Shown here piece by piece: positions 47,153-58,811 of a stretch of 64,000 nucleotides of DNA (position 1 is the first letter of the stretch; each line of letters begins with the position of its first letter). The stretch lies in NCBI GenBank assembly GCA_000827325.1, contig KN832885.1, forward strand, positions 186,001 to 250,000, read 5' to 3'. The DNA comes from Oidiodendron maius Zn (lineage: Eukaryota > Ascomycota > Leotiomycetes > Myxotrichaceae). The notes under the pieces were generated by a model. It saw nothing but the letters and a program-made list of their open reading frames with translations. It was not told the DNA's origin and did no database searches. Position numbers and translations under genes: made by a program.

Positions 47153-47922
47153 TTGAGTGCAGACCATGGCTTGGGGATACGACTCTTTGTAATGTCTAGT
47201 TTCTTCGATTTTAAGGACGAACCAATCCGTGTAATTCTATGAAAGAAAACACTCAGAGGCTCGATCACACACTTTTAATTACTTCTTGGATTCTAGAGGA
47301 TTGGAGAAATTGTTCAACGCATGTTCGAAGGAAGAAAAGAGAGTGTGAAGAGATTAACGGGATGTGTCTACAGCTCAGAGCAGGGGAGGTGAGAGTTGAG
47401 AGAGGAAGAGCCCCAGGGCGCGGCCATGTACATAGTTGTCGGGCTGGGCGGGTTGTAAGATGAGATGAACGCCGAGCATTGGTCTACTTTTCTGCATAGC
47501 GTGCGTGCGGGCTGAGATGCGAACTGGAAAGGGCGGTTCCGTATACTTTTCAATGACATATATATATTCCCCATACAAACAAACATAGTGTATTGTATTC
47601 TTGTATGAGATGCAGTGAGTGATATCTCGGTCGTATATTTGCCGACATCTTAAAGACGCGGCTGAATGATCCACTTATATGGGGGGGGTGAAATCTAGCG
47701 TGGGGGCAGGCCGGGATGATATTCAGGCAAAATAAATATAGAGGGCCCCAAGATTAACACAGGGTAGGAGCAACCTCATGTTTCTTTCAACTCTTCATTT
47801 ACTTTTTATCTCTTCATATGTAATTAAGCACGGGGATTTCTGCTACTTTTATACCCAGCCTGGGACGTGAATCCTCTCCTCGCTTCATCCCAATTCAGCA
47901 TCCTCACATTATCCCACTCATC
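47153..47922. other. Spacer between formin and DUF2264 gene
   Basis: 770 bp holding the formin 3' end and the promoter of the next gene. TATATATAT at 47,558-47,567 and a G8 run at 47,681-47,688 are seen. Nothing else. Confidence 0.45.
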
Positions 47923-50049
47923 ATGGCATCTGCAACAGGAGAGGGGAAGTTATCGCCACCACAATTAGTCTTAGGATATAACACCTTCCATCCCTTCTCC
48001 CAAATCCAGATCACAGATCGCACCTCCGTGCAACGCCTATTGAAATCTCTCCTCGACCCCCTCCTAACCCACTTCTCTCCCCTCAAAGCCCGCATCCGCG
48101 TGCCAGGTTATACCGCCGTGCGCTTCGATTCCACAGCCTCCGAGATCGAGGGCCTGTGCCGTCCTCTCTGGGGGCTGGGAAGTCTTCTCGCAGGAGGGGG
48201 CGCGTACGAGGGCACGAGATGGTGGATTGAGGGCCTGAAAGCAGGCACCGACCCGGACAGCCCAGAGTACTGGGGGGATCCGAGGGATAATGATCAACGG
48301 ATGGTGGAAATGTGTCCGTTGGGGTTCACACTGGCTGTGGCTCCCGTGTTCTGGCAGGAGTTGAGTGAAAGGGAGAGAGGAAATGTAGAGAGATGGTTGG
48401 GGAATTCGATTAACGAGAAGAAGTATGATTGTTTTTTATATTCACGTAGCTTTGTCTATATTGAACTTCTGTTCATTCCTAGTCTTTGGTTCATTGGGAA
48501 AGAGTGGAAAGGACCGTGCTAATGAGCAAGCAGCATGCCCAACACGAATTGGCTCTGGTTTCGAGTGTTTGCGAATCTGGGGCTGAAGAAGAACGGAGGA
48601 AAGTACTCACAGGAACGAATTGAGCAAGACATCATACACCTGAACTCGTTCTTCCGAGGTGAAGGGTGGTCGAATGATGGGCCTGAAGGAATATGGCAGC
48701 AGGACTACTACAGTGGTAGCTTTGCTATCCAGTTCTTGCAGCTTCTGTATGCAAAGCTGGCGGGAAACGACGACCCAGCAAAGGCTGCAGAATTCAAGAA
48801 GAGAGCGCAAGATTATGCTCTGGACTTCATCCACTACTTTGATGAAGAGGGACGAGCCACTCCCTTCGGACGGAGTGTCGGATATAGATTCGCTATGGCA
48901 TCATTCTGGGGTGCTTTGGCCTACGCGGATGTCGACTTACCTGCTCCCTTCACGTGGGGAATCGTGAAGGGGTTATTATTGCGGAACCTTCGGTGGTGGC
49001 AGACCCAAGACCAGATATGGAGCCCGACTGGGACGCTGACAATTGGATACTCATTTCCAAATATGTATATGGCGGAAAATTACAACTCGCCGGGAAGCCC
49101 GTACTGGGCATGCTTGGCATTCATCTGCCTGGCGGTGCCGGAAGATCATCCTTTCTGGACGTCGAAGGAGGAACCTTATCCCGTGGATCTGATATCGAAG
49201 GTGAAGGCGCTGAAACATCCCGGGCATATCTCTAGTTACCTTGGTGGACATCGATTTCTCCTATCTTCCGGTCAGGCATGTAGTTACCCCATGAAGGGTA
49301 CCCATGCCAAGTATGGGGCCTTTGCATATAGCAGTGCATACGGCTACTCAGTCCCCACAGGTTGCTTCACATTGGAACAGTTCGCACTTGCGTCTCAACT
49401 TGGGCTTTCCGATGATCGGGGTGAGATTTGGAAGACCCGAAGACTATGCGAGGAGGCTGAAATCGAGACACATGATGAGAAGCCAGTGCTGAAATCTATA
49501 TGGAAACCATTTACCGATGTCACGATTAAGACCTATCTCCTGCCCCCCGTGGAAGAAACACCAAACTGGCATCTACGCGTCCATAAGATCAAGGCTGGTC
49601 GAGAGGTCATGACGGCCGACGGAGCGTTTGCCATCTACAACGAGCGGTTTGATGGTCGATATCTCGACCTCTACGATGCTAAGAACCACAGTGGCACGAT
49701 CCCTAAGATCATCGGCAACTACGACCTGAACACGCCGGAGGGCAGCTCACCGGGCAGCGTGGGGGCGTTCGCGGTCTCCAAAGGCGCAGTAGGCATAGTC
49801 GACCTGGGCGGAGGAGACCAGCGCGTCGCCATGCATGTCAATGCGGACCCCAATTCGAACCTCGTGGAGAGCAGGACTATCATCCCTACGTTGCAGCACA
49901 CGATCCGAAGCGGAGAGACGGTCTGGTACGTGACGGGAATATATGCCAAGCCCGGAAGAAGCGGAGCGCCGCCGGAGAACTGTCTGGATGGGTGGGACAG
50001 TAAGCCCGCAGTCCCCGAGTGGCTTGTGGAGGAGATGGCCCGGCGTTGA
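47923..50049 (+). CDS. DUF2264 (GH154-like) glycosidase family protein
   Basis: Two exons (47923-48422, 48534-50049; 111-bp intron) give 671 residues. The junction rebuilds [20 protein letters not shown], a family hallmark. An alternative acceptor three bases earlier would add one Ser. The first two-thirds is an (alpha/alpha) barrel with [43 protein letters not shown] and [16 protein letters not shown]. The last third is beta-rich. DUF2264 proteins were later placed in CAZy family GH154, where beta-glucuronidase activity has been reported in bacteria (from memory). There is no signal peptide, so it should act inside the cell on an imported oligosaccharide. It lies 0.8 kb upstream of a sugar transporter on the same strand, which fits uptake then cleavage but does not prove it. 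Confidence 0.85.
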
Positions 50050-50871
50050 GGTCGGCCGTTCCCTACTTGTAACTCTGACTCGCTGCTCTGCCTTGTACGG
50101 GTATTGAATTCATGAGAGCGGTGGATATTTGAAGCTCGTCTCTTCTCGGCGACGCATATTAGATTGCTTTATGCCGGACAGATCTTGAAGAAATCTCCAC
50201 GACCGCATTAAATCCTTGAGCCAAGCACTTGGGTCTTCTAATGTAACTCACGTCCCATTCCGAATAGGTTAAGCATGGTTTTCATTTATTTTTACTTCTC
50301 CATATGCAGCAAGGTAAATAACGGCGTTTGACCCCTAGCTGCCCTGCGCCAAGACAACCGTCGTACGTAGAAGCTACGTAGTACTCGGTACCTCACCATC
50401 GGGCATCGGGCCCTATTTTTCCTTCCAGTAGCCAGGACAGAAGCTTCCTAGGGTACCAGGGTGAGACCGGTACCGACACTCGTGTTAGCCGCTCTGGGGA
50501 CAAAGGGAACAAGCATGACCTCCCCGCGGACGGCGAGGTGGAGCACGAATTATCCGGCCCTTTTACCCCACAATGGGGAAGGATCACTTGGTTGCAGGCA
50601 CGAGTGAAGCCAGTAGCTTTCGTCCTCGTTCTGTCTTGGCATACACCCGTGCTTTTGCCTGCGAGTTGCCTTCCTTTTCCCACTAGGGGAGGGGGGTGCT
50701 CGTGATTGCGATCTTATTTGATTTCTGTTCCGCAACTCCAAGTTTTGTATTCTTTTATCAACAATAAGTGTTCGCTTTCTCGATTTCCAGAGACGCAGCT
50801 TTAGGCGTGCTCACTTTTTGTTGCTAAGTTTAAGCTTATTCCAAGTGGAGAGAGCATAGTACGACGCAGCA
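50050..50871. other. Spacer before sugar transporter
   Basis: 822 bp with the 3' end of the DUF2264 gene and the transporter promoter. No gene or notable repeat. Confidence 0.45.
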
Positions 50872-52946
50872 ATGGGGCTTTTACAGCGTGTTGTAAGAAA
50901 TGAGGCTATGAAGAAGTGAGTCGCAGCAAATGACATTTTCGATGTCTCGACTGATTAGCATAGGGATCCGCCGGAAATCTATGGTTCGTGAAGGATTGGA
51001 TAATTGAGAAAACTATACTGACTGGCACAGGATGGCGTGTATTTGCTCTGGCATGCTCCGGTAGGTGGCACGCTGCGACAGAATCGAGATTTCGCTGACT
51101 GTTGGAAGCATGCTTTGGCGGCATGCTATTTGGATGGGATATTGGCACAATTGGAGGAGTTATTGTGATGCCAAGTTTTATCTCGTATGCTACAAGCCTT
51201 ACTTGTTGTGTCATTGACCAGTTTTAACATCCACCTAGGGCATATCATATCAGTAAGGCCCCAAGATTTGCTATTGCTCCACGGATGGAAAGAACTTTTC
51301 CATTAGAGAGACGTCCCATCCGCGTGTCAATTTCGAAGGACAATAGCTGATTTCTATACAGCGAAGGCCACTTCTGCCAACTTGAATAGCAACAGTAAGC
51401 ATGAGGATTCTGCGGCCTGAAATCTTCTGACCTAAATAGTTGTCAGCACTTTGCAAGCAGGTTGCTTCTTTGGATCCTTGATTGCATACTACGTCGCAGA
51501 TCGCTGGGGAAGGAAGCCTTCTTTACTTATCGCTGCAGGCGTCACAATTGTCGGCATAATCATCCAGGACGCTGCTGGTGGATTCCTCTCAGCCCTCTAT
51601 GTCGGTCGCTTGGTTGCAGGGTTTGGTGTTGGAGCAGCAAGTATGCTGACGCCTCTGTATGTTAGTGAGAATGCGCCTCGAGCCATTCGCGGTGGGTTGA
51701 CGGGTCTGTATCAATTGTTCATTGCAACTGGAACGATGCTGAGCTTCTGGGTCAACTATGGGACTGAGTTGAACTTGACTGGGAATAAAACCTGGCAAAT
51801 TCCGCTCGCACTGCAGGCTCTTCCTGCTATGTAGGTATACCTCGCCAGCTTTAGACTTTTGCTAATTTGATAAAGTGCCCTGTTCGTTGGGATTTGCCTG
51901 TGCAATGAGTCTCCTAGATGGCTTGCCCGACAAGATAATTGGGAGCAAGCCGAGGCAGTATTCGCACAGGTCAGCAACCTCCCCCGTGACCACCAGTATG
52001 TCAAAGACAACCTGGCAGAAATGGCACAGCAACTAGAAAACGAGCGTATCTTGATCGGCGGCTCTGGCTTCTGGGATCTCCAACGTGAAATGTGGACCAT
52101 CAAAGGCAACCGCAACAGAGCCCTCGTCTCGATCGGACTGATGGTCTGTCAACAGATGACGGGTACGAATGCTATCAACTATTATGCCCCATTGATATTT
52201 GAAGATTTGGGTATCAGTTCAACCACCAGTTCGCTATTCGCTACTGGAGTCTACGGCATAGTGAAAATGACCACCTGCGCTATGTTCCTTCTCCTAGCAG
52301 CAGACTCCCTGGGCCGAAGAAAATCCTTGCTGTGGACCTCCATCGCTCAGGGGCTTGCAATGTTCGTCATTGGATTCTATGTCCGCTTCGACCCTCCCCC
52401 ACCACACGTTGCAGGCGTCGCCGCTAGCATCCCGGGCGTCGGTTACTTTGCTCTGACATGCATTTACCTCTTTGCTGCTTTCTTCCAGTTCGGATGGGGC
52501 CCTTGCTGCTGGATCATCGTCTCTGAGATTCCCACTGCTCGACTTCGTGCCATGAACGTTGCGCTGGCAGCTGCTACGCAGTGGCTGTTCAACTTTGTTG
52601 TTGCACAAGCCGTTCCACACATGCTGAAGACGGTGGGAGAGAATGGCTACGGCACATATTTTATCTTCGGCAGCTTCTGCTTCACGATGTTTTTCTTCGT
52701 GTGGTTCTTGATTCCCGAGACCAAGGGCCTGAGTCTTGAGAGGTGAGTTGGATTCGACAGTTCTCGTTGACATACTGATTCTAATTTTACAGAATGGACG
52801 ACCTTTTTGGAGTTACTGAAATTGCCAAGCGACTAGTTGATGAGGAAGGAGCTCACCACACCATCGACATTGCTGAGAAGGAAGCCCCAAAAGCTGAAGA
52901 GTCTGCTGCCACAGGAGCCGTAGAGCATGCTGAACGCAAGGAATAA
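50872..52946 (+). CDS. MFS sugar transporter with many small exons
   Basis: Nine exons give 542 residues with all phases closing: 50872-50915, 50964-50983, 51031-51060, 51109-51184, 51239-51252, 51362-51394, 51440-51830, 51876-52742 and 52793-52946. Twelve membrane helices are visible. Sugar-porter signatures are [44 protein letters not shown] and [29 protein letters not shown] is helix 1. It is a proton-coupled plasma membrane permease for a mono- or oligosaccharide, with substrate not readable. Exon 2 is 20 bp, exon 3 is 30 bp and exon 5 is 14 bp. Each is required to keep family residues ([20 protein letters not shown]). The acidic C-terminal tail (about 50 residues) is cytosolic. Confidence 0.88.
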
Positions 52947-54149
52947 TTTGATTCATTCACTAGTTTAGGAAAGCTTTTAGGACAATAATATGAAATGACG
53001 CAACGTTTCGTGAAATATGAACAAATGCTACTTCTCCTTATCACGTTGCTGTAATGTGTATTGGGGGTATTGAATCAGGATGGAAGGTTGAGATATTGCC
53101 ACATCCATGCGAGCCCCGAATTGATCATCTACTTGGCCTATAGCAACGATACCGGACTGAATATAGTTGTCTGGTCTTTATATTATTTCTAGGTACTCGA
53201 AGAGCGATGTATATTCGTTTCTTACCTCGTTACTCACATAGTAGTAGACAGGCCTTCATTAGACACCCACCGCTGGTAAACCAACACCATGGCCATATCT
53301 CGCCATTGAGCCTAAAGCATACCAATATTCTGCTCTGGCCAAGATCGAACGCAGCCGCGGCAGCCCTTTATTGGCAGTCAATATTGCGGATCCCCCCAGA
53401 CTCCGTAAAACTTTATTAATAGAGTTGCTAAGTTTAAGAATAAAACGGTATCGATAACAAAACGGTCAAATCAGATTATCATTTCGCCAAGTTTCGAGCC
53501 ATTAGCAATATAAACTCAAAGGACGCTATCTGAATTGGAGAGGGCGCACAGCCCTGGAAGCACCTAACTCAGGCTATGCAGCATGCCATGCGTCCGGCAA
53601 TGGTTCTTATCATGCATATTGTACAAACCCACTCGCAAAGGATAATAGAAGCCGCCGGTTGCTTTTCCTTAATTACTACCATTCTATTATTATTACCGTT
53701 TTATTATTATCACTATTCTATTATTATTACCAATTCATAAATTCCCAATGGATGGAGTTGCGCTTGAGACTCGGCCTCCCCCTTCCAAAATACGGAGACT
53801 GACGGAATGGGCCGAATATAAACAAGAGGATCCGTAATCCCGTACTCCCAGATTTCATTGTCCCACGCTGTTCTTATCGTTCATTCAAATCACTTCAAAT
53901 CAAGACATAACGCTCCAATTGAGGGGGGAACCACCCAGAACCCTCCACAGTCATTCTATGTGCCTCAGGTTGGCCGATCTCGTCACCCCACCGCCTGGTG
54001 CACGGACCCGGCAGCCTTCTCCAGACTGGCAATTTCTAACGTCAGCCTCGCAGCCGCAACTGTTACCAATGCTCTAACTACGCATCTCGGCACACTAGGA
54101 TGACTCTATGAGGAATAACAAGAGTTGGATCAATGGATAAGAAGCTATC
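52947..54149. other. Spacer with ATT-rich imperfect repeats
   Basis: 1.2 kb with no supportable gene. ATT-rich direct repeats occur at about 53,680-53,735. Confidence 0.45.
53680..53735 (+). repeat. Imperfect CTATTATTATTACC direct repeats
   Basis: The block ATTCTATTATTATTACC occurs twice around a related ATTATTATCACT block, as in a decayed minisatellite. Confidence 0.6.
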
Positions 54150-55413
54150 ATGTCGGAACGCAAGCTATCGGAGGCTGGTTCCTCCAAAGTCCCTGTCCCG
54201 CCCGCGTCTTTTCGTATGTCCAGTGACCCTTGAAAGAGGTCGACAATCTATTAATGAACTACAGCAATGCACAACTCGCCTCGAGTATGGTTTATAACGT
54301 CTGCTCTCTCGCCAATAGCAGTGCGTCTGATTAGGATGCTGCTCAGCCACGGCGACTACATCGCTGCGGGGCTTCCCTCCAACGAAATCGACGACGACGC
54401 GCGTAGTGCCGAGTTCAGGGAACTCATTAACGAATGCAAGAGCGACAGGAAAGATAGAGAGGGGTGGAAAGATAGAATTCGTGGCATACGATGCGATGGG
54501 AGGATTATGGGACAATGTGGTGCTGCCGTTGCAGAAGCCGTGGAGGTCTTCGAACGCATTGATATCCTCCTTTGTTGCACATCTGAAGGTACGGCATATA
54601 AACTTCTGGATGGCAGAAATATTAAATTAACATCAATAAGCGGTCGTCGGTACGGTCGAGGAGCTCTCCACCTCTCCTTTGACAGAGAATCTCGTGCGTG
54701 ACCAATTCGAAACCATCTACTTCGGCCAAGTCAATTTCATAAAAGCAACACTTCCCCTACTGCGCGAAAAGCACACAGGGCACATCATAATCCTCACCGG
54801 TATATCTGGTCATATTGGCACACCCGGTATGCCAATGTATTGCGCCTCAATCTGGGCATTAGAAGGCTACTGTGATTCTCTTGCTTACGAAATCGCCCCC
54901 TTCAATATCAAATTGACAATCGTGCAGCCAAATAAAGAAGTCCAGCTTCTCTCAAATCGAATTATTTTTTGCCCGCCGCTATCTCAGTATGACAGCAAAA
55001 ATAATCCCGCTCCAGGATTGCGGGACATCCTCACGAATGTCGCAAACATGCATCCAGAAACACGGATGTGTGATTCGAAAGGCAAGCCGGAGCAGAATAC
55101 AGTTGTATCACTATATCCTCGAATATCACAGGAGTCACTGGATAGATTAGTGTTAGAAACTGTGCATGCGTTAACGGCGATTGGGGGTCATGAGAATCCA
55201 CCTTCGAGACACATTGTGGGATTTGAGGGCGTGGCTGCGGTGAAAGAGAAGCTGAAAACTGTTAGTGAGGAGTTGGAGGATTTTGTCGAAGTTAGTTGCG
55301 CTGTTGATATTTTTAAGAGTGATGTTAGTAGGGCAGCGCTGTCTGGGGTGTCGAAAACGGACGGAGGGAATGTCGGCAGCTCTGGTGTAATGGGAAGACT
55401 TTCCTCCGACTAG
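54150..55413 (+). CDS. SDR-fold protein with lost cofactor and catalytic motifs
   Basis: Three exons (54150-54213, 54265-54588, 54641-55413) give 386 residues. The Rossmann-type SDR fold is clear: VWFITSALSPIA opens strand 1, then DILLCCTSEAVVG, HIIILTGISGHIGTPG, MYCASIWALEGYCDSLAYEI and NIKLTIVQPN. The classic TGxxxGxG is T33-S-A-L-S-P-I-A, so all three glycines are gone. The YxxxK catalytic pair is Tyr196 with Ile200 in place of Lys, and the usual catalytic Ser position is Gly183. The sequence is otherwise intact, with clean introns, so the losses look old rather than recent damage. A non-enzymatic role is likely, such as scaffold, regulator or partner subunit. The C-terminal 130 residues extend beyond a normal SDR. 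It is convergent with the NRPS-like gene, stops 214 bp apart. Confidence 0.8.
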
Positions 55414-55627
55414 TATCCATCTATGATTTCCTAGTCTTATAAAGGGCACGAATATACCTTGCGTCAGAGAGAAATCATCGCTGGTTCGCGCAACCAATCT
55501 ATCTACTTTTAGGATCTAGTCCAACGCCCAGAGCCAAGATCGGGACGGCTCAACGCGTAAAAAGAAAATTCCTATAAACTAAAGTTTCCTTGGCCGCTCC
55601 GAATAACGCCAACAAGGCTCCTTCCAG

Positions 55628-58600
55628 CTAGACACCACGGTCCTTCATCGCGGACTTTAGCATTTTCTGAAATCCAAAGGCGTGTGGTGGACTGATCATA
55701 GTTCTATGAGTGCCTTCGGCCTCATGAAATTTGATGTCAGAAACGCAATCCTTCCATTTAGACATATAGCCTGTATACCACTCCGCTATATTCTTGGCCT
55801 TTACGATGCCGACCAAGGGAGCGGTGTAGAAAACGTCCATGTTAGCCACAACACCCTTAGGGTCGTAATCCCTTGCAATGGCTTTGAGCTGGTATGCCAG
55901 CTTAGCCCAATTATCAAGACGCCGGCGAGTCATGCCGACTTCGGCTAAACGAACGGGATCAGAGAGCGCGAGGATATCATCCAGGACTTCGTCGTGTGTC
56001 TTCTTGCGCATCTCGGCGAGAGAAGCATAGATGTAATCTTCTTTGATCAGACCCATGAAGAAAGAAACCGTGAGCACGACTTCATACCAGTCATACTTCC
56101 TGGCACGCTCCTTGAAATGCGGGGGCTGATCGAATGCAGCGAGGAATTGGACTGTGTCGCCGCTAGCTTCCATGATCTTAGTGATTTCAAATGCGAGAAT
56201 GGCGCCGAATGAGTAGCCTGCGATGGCATATGGTCCCGTAGGTTGCACGCGCTTGATCGCTTTGTGGTAGACGGTGATTATCTCCTGCATGGACGAGAAG
56301 TACTCCTCGTCGTCGAAGCCTCGGGCGCGGAGTGCGTACACTGGGCGATCGTCAATGTACCTAGCAATGTTCATGAATATCAAAACTTCGCCCGTGCCGG
56401 GGTGGATGAAGAAGAGGGGCATCTTGGCTCCATTTGGTTGGAGAATAGTGACAGGGTCGTATTCCTTCTCCTTGTACATGTTGTCAAGAGCTTGACCTAG
56501 GTCGTGGATGATTGGGTAGGAGAAGAATATTTTGATCGGAACCTCAACGTTGAGGGCATCGCGAAGATGGGTTTTCAGCTTGAGGAGATCAATCGAAGAA
56601 AACCCCATTTCAAACAGGTTGCTACCCAATCCCAAGTATGCATAATTTGCGCCAAATAGCTTGCGGAAGATCTGGAGGACAGTGTGCTGAGTGAGAGATC
56701 CAGCGAAACAAGAAGTACCAAGCGGTTCTTTGACGGATTTGTGATCTTCAGTTTCATATTGATAGAGCGATCCATTCTCGAATTCTTGGCGTATCTTTGA
56801 GCGAGCCAGTTTTCCAAGGGAGGACTTCTGTAGTAGTGATACTGGCAGAGCTATAACTTTGAAGGGTCGAGCACCGCAGTATTTAACCACGGCTTTTGTT
56901 ATGGCAGTGGTCGCAATCATTCGACCTAACATATCGTTCGCTGCAGAATTAGGCAGGTATGTAACGCAGAGAGATTCAGTCGAGGAGTCCTCTCGACGAT
57001 GCGGGAAGGCGACAGTATAGGTTGGCGTCACACCAGGGATATTCGCGTCTCCGATGGCACACTCTATTGCCTGAGCAGAGTAATTGACCCTACTTACGTT
57101 AGTTTACTTTTCATTTAAATGTCAGAAAACGTGAAGTATATGGAAGGGTGTGTTAAGAAATAAGAGTGTAGAGAAAGGGACAAGACAGAACTAACCCATT
57201 TATCACAATTATATCTTTGTCACGACCAGTTAGTCTTAGTCTGCCTTCAGAATCCAGTAAACCCAAGTCGCCAGTCTTGAACCATCCATCAGATGTAAAG
57301 GCATCCTGCGTAGCACTTTCATCATTATAGTAGCCTTGGAACACAACTGGGCCAGAAGCCTCTAGTGATCCAATTTCGTTGGCACTGGCAAGTGATCCGT
57401 CAGGGCACATGATTCTCATATGCATGCCAGGTATGCACGTTCCCACAGAGCAGAACTCTGAATTATGCTGTATATCGACGGATGGGCAATCCTTGGTATT
57501 GTAAATAGCCCCAGCACAAGTCTCCGTCATGCCAAAGCCAGGGCGGATGAAAATTCTGGGAGCATCATACCGCCTAAGTAATTTAGTGAGCTTCGCACAA
57601 GTTTCCACGGCATTGGCCTCGCCACCTGAAATAAATGCACGGAGGGATGAGAGATCAAATTGTGGAATAGTTGAACCTAGTTCAAGGCATGTCAATTTTA
57701 ACAATTCTCATACCGAGAGTGCTTCTGGTCCTCGAGACCTATGGCTTCTTACCCGACTGATTCCTTTCTTCTGCCGAATACGAGTGATCTCTGCTTTCCA
57801 TTGGATCTTGACTCCAAGGCTGCTCAATGAGAGATTCAATATTGCGAACAAGAGCCGCAAGGAAAAAATTTGGTGCAAAGGTATAGGTGACCTTAGACGA
57901 ATGGACCACCTGTAGAAACAATTTTGGGTCTGCTAGAACCTCTGATGCTGAAATATGGATTTGCGTGGCACTTAAGGAGATGGCATGTAAATGAATCTCG
58001 ATCAAATTTGCCACATGGTCTAGACCTGTCCAGTTTAGAAAAACATCTTTACCGTTTGTTCCATGGTGCATGCTTTTGCCCTTTAATGAGTATAAAATTT
58101 GTCCGTGATGTAAGCACACGGCCTTTGGATTGCCTGTAGTACCTGACGTTAACATAAGGACCGCAAGGTCTTGTTTTGTCTTGGTATTCCCAGCCGATAT
58201 TGTCCCAGCTGTAGACAGGTCAACATGAACGGATTCAACATCACCTATAGAGAGACAAGCATGGTTAGTAGGGGATAGACATAACAAGATAACAGCATAG
58301 CTATTCAAGTTATTAGCTCTTGAGATGCCTCTCCTTGGCGTAGAAAATATCTCGAAAGAGATATAAAAGCACTAAGACGAGCCAACTCATTGGAACTCTT
58401 ACCTGTATTAACCACACGCAGTCCGTTCAGTTTTGGGAATTCGGACGCAAGACTCTCTGTTGTTATAACAAGAGGATTTTTCAGCAGTTTCTGCAAGTGT
58501 GCAACATTCTTTCGAAGTTGGTCCACATCTTTAATAAGAGGACAAAGGCAGGGAACAGCTCCGGCAGCAACGATCGCCCAGAACCATATGATGTTGTCGA

Positions 58601-58811
58601 AGTGGTCAGCAAAATGCATAAGAACCACTCTGTTGTCGATGCTTTCCAGTTTCTCTAGCTGTTTCGATCTATGCTCTGCAAGCGATAGGAGGTATTTGTA
58701 GGTGATGAATGCGCAGCTTTCATCCTTCCTAGGGCGATGTACCTCTATTCCATTTACATCGGAGTGTTCAACAGCCATAACTAGGAGGCTGAGTAAATTT
58801 TGGACTAACAT
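55628..58811 (-). CDS. NRPS-like synthetase, A-T-TE (aryl-pyruvate type)
   Basis: Four exons (58811-58403, 58244-57753, 57676-57196, 57089-55628) give 947 residues, the standard size for this family. The adenylation domain has LMLTSGTTGNPKAV, FLNWTGLDHVANLIEIHLHA, YTFAPNFFLA, RPGFGMTETCAGAIYN, WFKTGDLGLLD, GRDKDIIVINGVNYSAQAIE and SSLGKLARSK with the A10 Lys. The carrier domain has GFSSIDLLKLK with the phosphopantetheine Ser near 625. The thioesterase has GYSFGA (Ser about 753), AFDQPP and EGTHRTM. There is no condensation domain. This plan and these A motifs match enzymes that activate aryl-pyruvates and let the thioesterase dimerise them (atromentin/terphenylquinone, furanone, dioxolanone types). 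The exact keto acid and product cannot be read. A short upstream ORF (58881-58770) overlaps the start and might damp translation. Confidence 0.9.

Noticed and set aside
46348-47268. A 306-codon minus-strand frame over the formin 3' end
   Set aside because: Ser/Arg-rich antisense shadow of the Glu/Arg/Ala-rich formin tail.
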